From NCBI GenBank assembly GCA_937864115.1, contig CALMII010000038.1, positions 100,205-164,204 on the forward strand: DNA of 64,000 nucleotides, read 5' to 3'. This DNA is from an uncultured Steroidobacter sp. Its GTDB lineage: Bacteria; Pseudomonadota; Gammaproteobacteria; Steroidobacterales; Steroidobacteraceae. A program made the position numbers and the translations under genes. The notes under the pieces were generated by a model. That model saw only the letters and a list, made by a program, of their open reading frames with translations, did not search any database and was not told the DNA's origin. Positions 38,994 to 47,578 of the stretch are shown here, piece by piece; positions within the stretch are counted from its first letter, which is position 1, and the number at the start of each line of letters is the position of its first letter.

Positions 38994-40095
38994 AGCCGGA
39001 CGGGGAATCTGAGGACGCGGCACGCGCTCCGGACTGCCGGATCACCAGCAGTTTGTCCTGCGGCCGCAGACGGGAATCCGGCTCGCTGATCTGCAGCTCG
39101 CGGCCGTCCCGCACCACGGCGACTGCCAGCACATCGAGATCGCCCGGCAGCTGGCCGATCTCCGCCGGTTTCACCTCGCGCTCGACCAGTACGATGCGGC
39201 CGGTCGCACTGATCAGATCCATCACGTAGTTGGCCAGCACGGTCGTATCCAGCGAGCCGGCCATCAGGATGCCGCCGACCCGTGACGGCAGGATCGTCGC
39301 GTCCGCACCGCTCTGGCGCAGCAGCTTCTCGTTCTCGGCTTCTTCGACGCGCGCGATGATGCGGACGGTCGGCGCGAGACTGCGGGCGGTGAGCACCACC
39401 AGCACGTTGGTATCGTCGCGATTGGTACACACGAACAGCGCCCGCGCCGACGCCAGCATCGCCTCCTGCAACGTCCCCTCGTGCGTCGCGTTGCCGAGGA
39501 TGCCGATGAAGCCCTGCTCGGCCGCCGCTTCCAGCACTTCGCGATTCAGGTCGACGATCAGTATCTGTTTCCTGTCCATGCCGCGCACCACGAGTTCGTT
39601 GGCGGCGCACGCTCCGGAATGTCCGAAGCCGCACACGATGACGTGGTCTTCGAGCTTCGCCTGCATTCTGCGCATCCGGAAATCCTCGATCAGACGTTGC
39701 AGGACGAGCTGGTACGCCGTCCCGATGAAGACGAGCCAGGCGAGCAATCGCATCGGAGTGACGAGCACGCTGTCGATGATGCGGGCCCGCTCGGTCACGG
39801 GCACGATGTCGCCGTAGCCGACGGTGGTCATGGTGACGGCCGAGAAATACACCACGTCGACGAATGACACGTGACCGTCGAGATGATCGCGCAATCCTTC
39901 GCGATCCAGCCAGAACGCCGTGATCACCACGCCATACATGACCAGGATCAGCAGTGCCCGCGCCATCAGCGTGCGGCGCACGCTGGCCTGGCCGCCGACG
40001 AACAGCCGCCGTGCGTCCTGCTGCATCGGCCGGTCGAGCGAGCGGTAGATCGGCGACGGCGTGCGCTCTTCCCCGTGTTCCGGCAGTTTGCTCAT
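38989..40095 (-). CDS. Two-TM potassium channel with RCK (TrkA-N/TrkA-C) domain
   Basis: A 368-residue inner-membrane channel protein: one helix at about 45-62, pore loop with selectivity filter TVGYGD at 91-96, second helix at about 108-130, then a RCK nucleotide-binding domain (VIVCGFGHSG near 151) and a TrkA-C domain from about 280. Architecture is that of Kch/MthK-like channels gated by a cytosolic ligand. The TAG stop is part of a family A repeat (TGTAGGTCAGG on the coding strand). Confidence 0.93.
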   Translation of the reverse strand: MSKLPEHGEERTPSPIYRSLDRPMQQDARRLFVGGQASVRRTLMARALLILVMYGVVITAFWLDREGLRDHLDGHVSFVDVVYFSAVTMTTVGYGDIVPVTERARIIDSVLVTPMRLLAWLVFIGTAYQLVLQRLIEDFRMRRMQAKLEDHVIVCGFGHSGACAANELVVRGMDRKQILIVDLNREVLEAAAEQGFIGILGNATHEGTLQEAMLASARALFVCTNRDDTNVLVVLTARSLAPTVRIIARVEEAENEKLLRQSGADATILPSRVGGILMAGSLDTTVLANYVMDLISATGRIVLVEREVKPAEIGQLPGDLDVLAVAVVRDGRELQISEPDSRLRPQDKLLVIRQSGARAASSDSPSGL

Positions 40096-40179
40096 GGCGG
40101 CATTGTGAGCAATCGCCGACCGGCCAGCCAGTTCGTCACGTAAAAGTACGCACGCGGGAACAATTCAGGCAAATGACGC

Positions 40180-40203
40180 ATATGCCAGAATGCCGCGGCA
40201 TAT
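40180..40203. promoter_or_regulatory. Inverted repeat upstream of the DUF3187 gene
   Basis: ATATGCC and GGCATAT arms, 10 bases apart, in the gap between the divergent channel and DUF3187 genes. Could be an operator; no regulator is assigned. Confidence 0.35.
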
Positions 40204-40236
40204 CACACTCGCAAACAGAAAATCGGGAGGTTCCTT

Positions 40237-41352
40237 GTGAGTATCGTTCGCGCCACCGCGATTGCGACCGTCGCCCTCATCGCCGCGCTCGCCGGATCGG
40301 TGGTCCACGCCGATGAGACCAGGTATCCGTTCTACGGCCTGCTGCGTTCGCGCGATCTCACCACCTTCGGCTTCCTGCGTCTGGACATGCGCCCGGCGTA
40401 CGCGGTGTCGATCGAGCCCGGCAGCTGGGCCATCGAAACCGAACTCGGCTACCAGAACACCTGGTCATTGAGTCCGGAGGTCGAGAAATACCTCACCGCG
40501 CTGGAGCCCACGGGCCGGCGCCGCATCGGCCCCGATGAAATCGCGGCCATCCAGGCGCTGCCGGGCGAGAACTACCTGCTCGATCTGGAATCCGCCAACT
40601 TCGATCTGACCTTCCACTACAAATTCGACCAGCACTGGACGGGCTACGCGATCATCAGCGCCGTCAGCTACAACGGCGGCTTCCTCGACGGCACGATCGA
40701 GAGTTTCCACAAGGCGCTGGGATTCAGCACGTTCGGCCGGCCGGCGCTGACCAAGAACGACGTGCGCCTGATCTACGACCTGAAGGGCGCGCAGCTGACG
40801 AGCCTCGGCTCGCCGACCGATGGCGGCCTCACCGACCCGACGTTCGGTATCCGCTACACGGGTTTCGACATGCCGGAAAAATGGGCGTTCTCGCTCGAAG
40901 GCGCAGTGAAGGTTCCGGTCGGCGGCGAACGCACGCTGCTGTCCACGGGCAAGACGGACGTCGGCCTGCAGGCTTCCCTGCAGCGGTTCTTCAATCGCAA
41001 CGCGCTGTATCTCAATGTGGCGGGCGTCTACTACGCGGGCGCGGAGTTTCCGGTGCGGCAGGGATCGCGCGTGATTCCGACGCTCGTGTTCGGCTGGGAA
41101 TATGCCTTCACGCAGAACACCAGCTTCAACCTGCAGGGGTACGTCAGCCGCAGCGTCTATACGGACGAACAGACCGATCTCGACGAACTGACCGGCGAGA
41201 AATATCAATACACGATCGGCTTCCGCCATCGCTGGAACCAGGTGCTGCTGTCGTTCGGCATCACCGAGAACGTGCAGAACATCAACAACACGCCCGATGT
41301 GGGGCTGCAGCTGGGACTGGCCTGGATACCCCAGCGCAAGCCGCGCCCGTAA
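40237..41352 (+). CDS. DUF3187 family outer-membrane-like protein
   Basis: A 371-residue protein with an N-terminal signal peptide (ends near ALAGSVVHA) and a mature part of alternating beta-type segments with aromatic ends (WAIETELGYQNTW, FDLTFHYKFDQHWTGYAI, YQYTIGFRHRWNQVLLSFGI). This fits an outer-membrane beta barrel; the family is DUF3187, function unknown. GTG start with a GGGAGG ribosome site six bases upstream. Convergent with the VIT gene, three bases between stops. Confidence 0.83.
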   Translation: MSIVRATAIATVALIAALAGSVVHADETRYPFYGLLRSRDLTTFGFLRLDMRPAYAVSIEPGSWAIETELGYQNTWSLSPEVEKYLTALEPTGRRRIGPDEIAAIQALPGENYLLDLESANFDLTFHYKFDQHWTGYAIISAVSYNGGFLDGTIESFHKALGFSTFGRPALTKNDVRLIYDLKGAQLTSLGSPTDGGLTDPTFGIRYTGFDMPEKWAFSLEGAVKVPVGGERTLLSTGKTDVGLQASLQRFFNRNALYLNVAGVYYAGAEFPVRQGSRVIPTLVFGWEYAFTQNTSFNLQGYVSRSVYTDEQTDLDELTGEKYQYTIGFRHRWNQVLLSFGITENVQNINNTPDVGLQLGLAWIPQRKPRP

Positions 41353-41355
41353 CGA

Positions 41356-42042
41356 TCAGAGCGCGGCGCCGACGAGCCGGCCGAGCAGACTCGTCACGAG
41401 CATCGCGAAGGCGCCCCAGAAGGTGACGCGGGCGGCGCCGCGCAGCGGCGAAGCGCCGCCGACCCTTGCCGCCAGGGCGCCGAGAATCGCGAGCGACCCG
41501 AGCGACGCCAGCCCGATTGCCACTTCGGGCGACCCCTGCGGCGCCATCACGCTGACGAGCAGCGGCAGCAACGCGCCCGCGGTGAATGACGCTGCGGACG
41601 CGAGCGCCGCCTGCACCGGCCGCGGCCGGGAGTGCGGCGTGAATCCCAGTTCATCGCGCGCATGCGCCGCCAGCGCATCGTGACGGGTGAGCTGCTTCGA
41701 CACTTCCATGGCCAGCGCCGGTTCGAGACCGCGTTTCACGTAGATGGCGGCGAGTTCGCGCTGCTCGTAGTCGGCATGCGTCGCGAGCTGGCGCTTTTCG
41801 ATTTCCAGATCCGCGCGTTCGACGTCGGCCTGCGAACTGACGGAGACGTATTCCCCCGCGCCCATCGACAGCGCGCCCGCGGCGAGACCGGCAATGCCCG
41901 CCACCAGCAGCTGTTCGGCCGACGCCTCGGCCGAGGCGACACCGACCAGCAGGCCCGCAGTCGAGAGGATGCCGTCGTTGGCGCCGAGCACCGCGGCACG
42001 CAGCCAGGAAGCGCGATTCGAGAAATGCACGTGGTGACCCAT
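41356..42042 (-). CDS. VIT1/CCC1-family putative metal transporter
   Basis: A 228-residue inner-membrane protein. Starts with the family motif WLRAAVLGANDGILSTAGLLVGVASA, has a second pair of helices near 50 (GLAAGALSMGAGEYVSVSSQ), a charged cytosolic helix pair, and three more hydrophobic segments at the C-terminus. VIT/CCC1 proteins move Fe2+ or Mn2+; the metal here is unknown. ATG 42042 has a good GAAGGAAG ribosome site. Last of a four-gene operon. Confidence 0.9.
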   Translation of the reverse strand: MGHHVHFSNRASWLRAAVLGANDGILSTAGLLVGVASAEASAEQLLVAGIAGLAAGALSMGAGEYVSVSSQADVERADLEIEKRQLATHADYEQRELAAIYVKRGLEPALAMEVSKQLTRHDALAAHARDELGFTPHSRPRPVQAALASAASFTAGALLPLLVSVMAPQGSPEVAIGLASLGSLAILGALAARVGGASPLRGAARVTFWGAFAMLVTSLLGRLVGAAL

Positions 42043-42055
42043 GCGATGACTTCCT

Positions 42056-42799
42056 TCAGACGACATCCCAGATGAGCTTCGCCGACACGATGAACAGAAC
42101 GATCTGTACGAAACCGAAGTAGGTCTTCTGCGGCAGGATGCGCACGAGCCGCACGCCGATGAAGGTGCCGGCAACGGCCACCGGCATCAGCCACGCGGCG
42201 GCGCGCAGATTGGCCGGCGTGAACTGGCCGAGCGCCCAGTACGGCAGCAGCTTCACGGCATTGATGGCAGCGAACACGATCGTGGTCGTGCCCGCGTAGA
42301 CCGCCTTGGGCAACTGCTGCGGCAATACATACACCTGGTAGGTCGGTCCGCCGGAGTGCGACACGAAACTGCTGAAGCCGGTCAGCGTGCCCCAGAACAG
42401 TCCGCGCGGCACGTCGGCAGGTCTCGGCGTCGGCACGGCATTCCGTTGCCGCCAGGCATTCAGACAGAACAGCACGCCGATGCAGCCGATGATCAGCCCG
42501 ACCCAGCGTTCGCTGATGATCGAGGCCGTCGCCCAGCCGATGGCGATGCCGACGATGCCCGAAGCGATGAGGATCCGCAGATTGCGCACGTCGAACTCGC
42601 GGCGATACGACCACAGTCCGAACAGGTCGCTGACGACGAAGATCGGCAGCAGCAGCGCCGCCGCGGTCACCGGTGAAATCATCAGTGCGAGAACCGGCAC
42701 GGCGAGCGTGCCGAGCATGCTGAGCCCGCCTTTCGACAGTCCCACCAGCAATGCCGCGAGCGCCGCCACGGCCATCAACAGCGGATCGCCGATGTCCAT
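42056..42799 (-). CDS. TSUP (TauE/SafE) family permease
   Basis: A 247-residue inner-membrane protein with about eight hydrophobic segments and the family pattern LLVGLSKGGLSMLGTLAVPVLALM at the start and GFSSFVSHSGGPTYQVYVLPQQL near 135. TSUP carriers export or import sulfite, sulfoacetate or related anions. Its ATG directly abuts the stop of the upstream oxidase gene. Confidence 0.92.
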   Translation of the reverse strand: MDIGDPLLMAVAALAALLVGLSKGGLSMLGTLAVPVLALMISPVTAAALLLPIFVVSDLFGLWSYRREFDVRNLRILIASGIVGIAIGWATASIISERWVGLIIGCIGVLFCLNAWRQRNAVPTPRPADVPRGLFWGTLTGFSSFVSHSGGPTYQVYVLPQQLPKAVYAGTTTIVFAAINAVKLLPYWALGQFTPANLRAAAWLMPVAVAGTFIGVRLVRILPQKTYFGFVQIVLFIVSAKLIWDVV

Positions 42800-44038
42800 C
42801 TACGGTGTGCCGAGCACGGCCAGGGCCTGCCCGGCCGCGCGGATGCCGCTGTCGAATGCGCCATGCAACGTACCGGCCGCATCAACCGAACAGGCTTCGC
42901 CCGCGAGAAAGATCCGTCCATGCAGCGGCTCGCTCAGCTGCAGGCGTCGATGGGCCTGTCCCGGCAGTGCATGGGAATACGATCCCAGCGCCCACGGATC
43001 GTCGATCCAGCCGGTGACGAGGCTGTCCTGAACATGGCGAGGAAATGCCGAGCCGAAGATCTGCGCCAGCTCTTCGCGCGCGAACCGTTCGGCTTCGCCC
43101 GACTGTTCGAGTTCGCGCGCCAGATCGCCGCCGAAGAATGCCTGCAGCACTTCCTCTCCGCCTGCCCACGCCTGGTAGCTGGCGACTCCCGAGCCTTCGC
43201 GCGGCGACATGAAGGTGGTGGGCCCGGTGAAAGGCAGCGTTCCCGGCGCCATGAGCAAGAACACCTTGCCATTCGCGCCCATCGGGATTGCCGCGAGCGC
43301 ATCCGGGAAGGGCGGCGGCAGTCGCGGCGTGAACCGGATGCCTCCGGACGCAAGCACGGCGGTCGGCACCGTCACGATGACCGCACCGGTGTCGAGCATG
43401 CCTGCATCGGTGGACACTCGAATGCGCGCGCCGCTCGCATCGATGCCGCGTACCGGCGTATTCAGATGCACGTCCAGCCCGGCGGCGGCGTGAGCGATCA
43501 GCTTCCCGAGACCGCCTTTCACCGACCAGTCGATGCCCGTGTCCGCGTCGGCATAGTTCATGTAATCCAGATTCGACATGCGCGTGCTTTCCGCGCCGGT
43601 CAGGAACGTGACGATGCTGTCGAAGCGGCCGCGATAGCGGTCCTGCGGCAGCAGATCGGCAATGGCGACGTCCCGGCCGCGTGCCGCCGCCTCGCGCAGG
43701 ATGTCTTCGAAGCGGCCGATCGCCTGTCCGTATTCGATGCGCTGCGCCCCGGACAGCTTTGCGGCACCGAGATGCGTGCCCCATTGCGGCAGCCGTTCGT
43801 CGATGACGAAGCCGTGCTGGCGCGCGTAGTCCGTCCAGGGATTGCGATCCGCCGAGTGCAGCCAGGCGGCGCCCATGTCGACAGGAACACCGAGCGCACT
43901 CGCGTTCGTCCATGCACGACCGCCGACCCGATCGCGTGCCTCCAGTACCCGCACCGACCGGCGCGCAGCCGTCAACCACCGCGCCGCTGCAATGCCCGCG
44001 GCACCCGCGCCGACGACGATGACGTCCGCGTCGCTCAC
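42800..44038 (-). CDS. FAD-dependent amine oxidase family protein
   Basis: A 412-residue flavoprotein. Dinucleotide motif VIVVGAGAAGIAAARWL at the N-terminus followed by LEARDRVGGRAWT, and a C-terminal FAD-contact motif GRIFLAGEACS near residue 375. No signal peptide. The family oxidises primary amines or polyamines; substrate unknown. Starts at GTG overlapping the previous gene's stop (GTGA). The frame is open far upstream to 45736 but crosses other genes. Confidence 0.9.
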   Translation of the reverse strand: MSDADVIVVGAGAAGIAAARWLTAARRSVRVLEARDRVGGRAWTNASALGVPVDMGAAWLHSADRNPWTDYARQHGFVIDERLPQWGTHLGAAKLSGAQRIEYGQAIGRFEDILREAAARGRDVAIADLLPQDRYRGRFDSIVTFLTGAESTRMSNLDYMNYADADTGIDWSVKGGLGKLIAHAAAGLDVHLNTPVRGIDASGARIRVSTDAGMLDTGAVIVTVPTAVLASGGIRFTPRLPPPFPDALAAIPMGANGKVFLLMAPGTLPFTGPTTFMSPREGSGVASYQAWAGGEEVLQAFFGGDLARELEQSGEAERFAREELAQIFGSAFPRHVQDSLVTGWIDDPWALGSYSHALPGQAHRRLQLSEPLHGRIFLAGEACSVDAAGTLHGAFDSGIRAAGQALAVLGTP

Positions 44039-44808
44039 ACCGTACTGGCCTGCTTCTGCATTTCGTGCGCCGTCTCCTCGCCCATGTAGGCGTGAATCGC
44101 GCGGCGCGTGAGATAGATGAAAGGAATCAGCGCAAAGGCCATCAGGACCTTGTACGCATAGTTGCCCGTGCCCACCGCCATGAACAGCGGGATCGGCCAC
44201 TGCTGCGGCCCGAGCACGAAAGCGATGTACAGCACGATGAAACTGTCGATGAGCTGCGAAACCAGCGTCGAACCGGTGGCGCGCAGCCAGATCCAGCGTT
44301 CGCCCGTGAGAATGCGGATGCGATGAAACACGCTCACGTCGATCAGCTGGCCGATCAGGAAGGCCGTCACCGATCCGGCGATGGTCCACATGCCCTGGCC
44401 GAAGATGTTGCTGAAGGCCGCCTGCATGTCCGGCACGCCGCGCTCCTGATTGACGCGAATCCAGAACTCCGCGGGCACGAGCGAGATGCTCAGGTAGGCG
44501 GCGATGAATCCATAGACGATCAGCCCGACCGTGAGCCACGAAATGAACTGCACGCCGCGCCGGCCGAAGTATTCGTTGATGATGTCGGTCATCAGGAAGA
44601 CGAACGGCCACAGCAGCACGCCGCTGGTGAAGGACAGGGAGCCGCTTTGACCGAAAAGATTCCAGTTGAGCGGGTCCAGCCCCAGCGTCGGCTCCAGCGC
44701 GAAGATTTTCACGCCGACGAATTCGGCACACAGCGCATTCACCGCCAGGAAGGCGGACAGCACGACGAACAGACGAGTGGCACGGGAGCCCAGAGGATTC
44801 GTATTCAT
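44035..44808 (-). CDS. yhhQ: Queuosine precursor transporter (YhhQ/DUF165)
   Basis: A 257-residue inner-membrane protein with six or so hydrophobic segments. The family motifs VNALCAEFVGVKIF, FLMTDIINEYFGRRG and FGQGMWTIAGSVTAFLIGQLIDV are clear. The family takes up preQ0/preQ1 for queuosine in tRNA. ATG 44808 (MNTNPLGSRATRLF) is preferred over an in-frame ATG at 44922. First gene of the operon with the oxidase, TSUP and VIT genes. Confidence 0.9.
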   Translation of the reverse strand: MNTNPLGSRATRLFVVLSAFLAVNALCAEFVGVKIFALEPTLGLDPLNWNLFGQSGSLSFTSGVLLWPFVFLMTDIINEYFGRRGVQFISWLTVGLIVYGFIAAYLSISLVPAEFWIRVNQERGVPDMQAAFSNIFGQGMWTIAGSVTAFLIGQLIDVSVFHRIRILTGERWIWLRATGSTLVSQLIDSFIVLYIAFVLGPQQWPIPLFMAVGTGNYAYKVLMAFALIPFIYLTRRAIHAYMGEETAHEMQKQASTV

Positions 44809-44944
44809 TCGACCGGACAGAGTCGCCAGAACGGCCGGCAGTATGCATGAGCCGTCCACGCCGGCCCAAACGCGCCATTCGATGTCCTCCCGCGCAGCAC
44901 GGCATGAACCTGCGCCATGCACGTCGAGCCGCTAGACTCGCCGC

Positions 44945-45751
44945 ATGGCCACGATCACCGCGCTCAACATCTATCCGGTCAAGTCCTGCAAGGGCATCCC
45001 GTTGCAGCGCAGCCGCGTTGCGCTGACCGGCCTGGAATACGATCGGCAGTGGCTGATCGTGCGGCCGAACGGGCGCTTCGTGACCCAGCGCGAAGAACCG
45101 CGACTGGCGCTGATCGAAACCGCCCTCGCCGACGGCGCGCTGACACTGACCTCGGCACAGGCCGGCACGCTGCGGATCCCCGTGGACGCGAGCGGCGCAT
45201 CGGTCGACGTGACCTGCTGGCAGGATCGCTGCGCCGCGTTCGACATGGGCGAGGACGCATCGCAATGGCTCGCGACGCATCTCGGTGCGCCGCATCGACT
45301 GGTGCGCTTCGATCCAGCACACAAACGTCCGGCCAGCGCGGAGTGGACGAACGGCGTCGAAGCACTGGCGCAATTCTCGGATGCCTTCCCCTTCCTGGTG
45401 ATCTCGCAGGCCTCGCTGGACGATCTGAACGCGCGCCTGACCGCCCCGCTGCCGATGAACCGGTTCCGCCCGAACATCGTCATCGATGGTGTCGACGCGT
45501 ACGCCGAGGATCGGGCCGATGAACTGCGAGTGGAAGGCGGCATCACCCTGCGTCGGGTGAAGCCCTGCACCCGCTGCATCATCACGACGACCAATCAGGC
45601 CACTGCGGAGCGCGAAGGCGACGAACCGCTGCGTACCTTGCGGACCTATCGCATGAGCAAGGAGCTGCGCGGGGTGCTGTTCGGACAGAACGCCATCCTG
45701 CTGGCGGGCGCCGGACGCGAGCTGCGCGTCGGACAATCACTTCTTCTGTAG
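44945..45751 (+). CDS. MOSC domain protein (YcbX-like)
   Basis: A 268-residue protein: MOSC N-terminal beta-barrel (about 1-115, LNIYPVKSCKGIPLQRS) and a MOSC domain (about 120-265) with the cysteine motif KPCTRCIITT that can hold molybdenum cofactor. Related proteins reduce N-hydroxylated compounds. Divergent from yhhQ. The last codons CTT-CTG-TAG run into a family A repeat, so the repeat provides the stop. Confidence 0.92.
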   Translation: MATITALNIYPVKSCKGIPLQRSRVALTGLEYDRQWLIVRPNGRFVTQREEPRLALIETALADGALTLTSAQAGTLRIPVDASGASVDVTCWQDRCAAFDMGEDASQWLATHLGAPHRLVRFDPAHKRPASAEWTNGVEALAQFSDAFPFLVISQASLDDLNARLTAPLPMNRFRPNIVIDGVDAYAEDRADELRVEGGITLRRVKPCTRCIITTTNQATAEREGDEPLRTLRTYRMSKELRGVLFGQNAILLAGAGRELRVGQSLLL

Positions 45752-45803
45752 GTCAGGCTTCAGCCTGACGTCTTTGGAAGGCCGGCTGAAGCCGGCCCCA
45801 CAG
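45746..45803. repeat. Family A REP-like element
   Basis: CTGTAG, GTCAGGCTTCAGCCTGAC, spacer GTCTTTGGAA, GGCCGGCTGAAGCCGGCC and CCCACAG. Overlaps the stop codon of the MOSC gene and ends 9 bases before the next convergent stop. Confidence 0.93.
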
Positions 45804-45812
45804 TAAGAAGCT

Positions 45813-46109
45813 TCAGTTCCCCGACTTGCGCACTTCATGCGCCAGGCGGCGCAGGCCTTCACTCTCCCAGCCGAAGCGGGCCTCGCCATCCGACTCTTCT
45901 GCCACCTGGCTCTGCACGGCGACGACATGCGGCGCGACGCGACGGATGACGGTGCTTTCCCAGTCCTCACGCACCAGCGTGCTTTCGGGATCGACGTCCT
46001 CGTCTTCGGGATTGACCGCGGGAACGGCGGGACGAGGCATCTTCACGGTGGCGTCTGAATCCGGTCCCTCGATTCCGATCTCGAAGGTCGACTCGCGCTC
46101 GATTGTCAT
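45813..46109 (-). CDS. Small acidic protein of unknown function
   Basis: A 98-residue protein without signal peptide, membrane segment or cysteine. The N-terminal half is acidic (AVNPEDEDVDPE); two similar motifs, ESTLVREDW and ESTVIRRVA, lie about 10 residues apart near residues 42 and 51. I do not recognise the family. It has its own gap on both sides, normal codon use and a plausible ATG. It could be a shadow-free real gene or, less likely, a chance frame. Confidence 0.6.
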   Translation of the reverse strand: MTIERESTFEIGIEGPDSDATVKMPRPAVPAVNPEDEDVDPESTLVREDWESTVIRRVAPHVVAVQSQVAEESDGEARFGWESEGLRRLAHEVRKSGN

Positions 46110-46250
46110 AATCGGATCGCCTCGCTCTGTTCGATCAACGGTACTGAATCGTCCCGCGACCGGCTGCCAACCGCATCACATCACGGGTGACGCAGCAGCG
46201 GTCTCGCTGGAGACGAACAGGTTTTTTCACGCGCGGATTGCACGCAATCG

Positions 46251-46317
46251 AGGAGGACAATGAGCGGCGCGCAACGATTGTTCCGCGCCGCGATGTAGGA
46301 CGTCGCGGACGACGTCC
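46251..46317 (+). other. Possible 12-codon leader-type ORF followed by a hairpin
   Basis: AGGAGG at 46251-46256, ATG at 46260, twelve codons (MSGAQRLFRAAM) and TAG at 46296-46298, then GGACGTC/GACGTCC arms with a six-base loop. The ribosome site is strong but only three bases from the ATG. No gene follows on this strand before the convergent acyl-CoA dehydrogenase, so a leader role is doubtful. Confidence 0.2.
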
Positions 46318-46325
46318 GTAACCCG

Positions 46326-47465
46326 TCAGTAACCGGACAGCTGCGCGAAGCGATCGGTGTGGAAGTACGCGTCGCCGAAAGTTTCGCCAGCGGCGCATGC
46401 GCGCTTCATGAAGAAGCCGATGTCGAACTCATCCGTCATGCCGATGCCGCCGTGCATCTGCACCGCTTCGTTGGTCGCCAGTCGCGCCACGTCGCTGGCC
46501 TTGCCCTTCGCCAGACAGATCAGGCTCGACGCGTGCTTCTCCTGCGCATCCAGCGACTGCAGGGCGCGCAGCACGGTCGATCGCACCAGTTCGATCTCGC
46601 AGAACAGATGCGCCGCGCGATGCTGCAGGCCCTGGAAGGTACCGATCTTCACGCCGAACTGGTCGCGCTCGCGCAGATAGCCGAGCGTGCGTTCGAACGC
46701 CTCTTCCGACAGTCCCAGCAGTTCGGCCGCGAGCACGGCGCGACCCGCATCGAGAACGGCGTCGAGGATCGCCGCGCCCTTGTCGACGGCGCCGATGACG
46801 TCGTCCGATGTCACCGCGACGTCGCGCAGTTCCACCGTGGCCGCATTGCGGCTGTCGACGATGCTGACGCGTCGGATGCTGACACCTGCGGCTTTCGGAT
46901 CCACGAGGAACAACGTCATGCCGTCGCGCCCATCGACATCGCCTGACGTACGCGCCGACACGATCAGCCTGTCCGCGACGTGACCGTCGAGTACGTGAAC
47001 CTTGGCACCGCTGAGCTTGTACTTGCCCGCGCTGCCGACCGCACGCGTGGCGACGTTGTACGGCGAGTGACGACTGCGCTCGTCGCTCGCCAGCGCCAGC
47101 ACGACTTCGCCGGCCGCCATCTTCGGCAGCAGCGCCTGCTTCTGTGCGTCGCTGCCGCCCTTCAGCAAGGCGGTCACGCCGAGCACGGCCGTGGAGACGA
47201 ACGGCGTCGCGCTGAGATTGCGCCCGATTTCCTGCGCAATCAGTCCCGCACCGACGTGGCCGAAACCGACGCCGCCATGTTCTTCCGGCACCAGCACGCC
47301 GGCCCAGCCCATCTCCGCCATTTCCTTCCAGACGGCACGGTCGAATCCGGTGGCGTCATTCGAATCGCGCAGCCGGCGCAGTTCGGCAATCGGCGCGCGC
47401 TCCGCGGCGAAGCGCTTCGCGGCATCGCGGAACATGAGCTGGTCTTCATTGAGTACGAGAGACAT
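46326..47465 (-). CDS. Acyl-CoA dehydrogenase family protein lacking the usual catalytic Glu
   Basis: A 379-residue flavoprotein of the acyl-CoA dehydrogenase fold (GWAGVLVPEEHGGVGFGHVG near 50, MHGGIGMTDEFDIG near 345). At the C-terminal place where MCAD-type enzymes carry the base in a YEGT motif, it reads CAAGETFGDAYFHTDRFAQ, the pattern of partner subunits in heteromeric steroid-type dehydrogenases. It may need the adjacent 402-residue dehydrogenase for activity (inference). Separated from it by a family A repeat. Confidence 0.9.
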   Translation of the reverse strand: MSLVLNEDQLMFRDAAKRFAAERAPIAELRRLRDSNDATGFDRAVWKEMAEMGWAGVLVPEEHGGVGFGHVGAGLIAQEIGRNLSATPFVSTAVLGVTALLKGGSDAQKQALLPKMAAGEVVLALASDERSRHSPYNVATRAVGSAGKYKLSGAKVHVLDGHVADRLIVSARTSGDVDGRDGMTLFLVDPKAAGVSIRRVSIVDSRNAATVELRDVAVTSDDVIGAVDKGAAILDAVLDAGRAVLAAELLGLSEEAFERTLGYLRERDQFGVKIGTFQGLQHRAAHLFCEIELVRSTVLRALQSLDAQEKHASSLICLAKGKASDVARLATNEAVQMHGGIGMTDEFDIGFFMKRACAAGETFGDAYFHTDRFAQLSGY

Positions 47466-47523
47466 GCGAAAACCTCAGAGTCTTTCGATTCACTTGCAAT
47501 TTGCAGGTCAGACTTCCGTCTTC

Positions 47524-47578
47524 CTGTAGGTCAGGCTTCAGCCTGACTGTTTTCAGGCCGGCTAAAGCCGGCCCCACA
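47524..47578. repeat. Family A REP-like element
   Basis: GTCAGGCTTCAGCCTGAC, spacer TGTTTTCA, GGCCGGCTAAAGCCGGCC, CCCACA. Lies inside the acyl-CoA dehydrogenase operon and abuts the stop codon at 47579. Confidence 0.92.

Noticed and set aside
42800..45736. A 978-codon open frame on the minus strand
   Set aside because: Only its last 412 codons are a real protein (the amine oxidase from GTG 44038). The rest overlaps the transporter and MOSC genes in another frame or strand and shows no family likeness.
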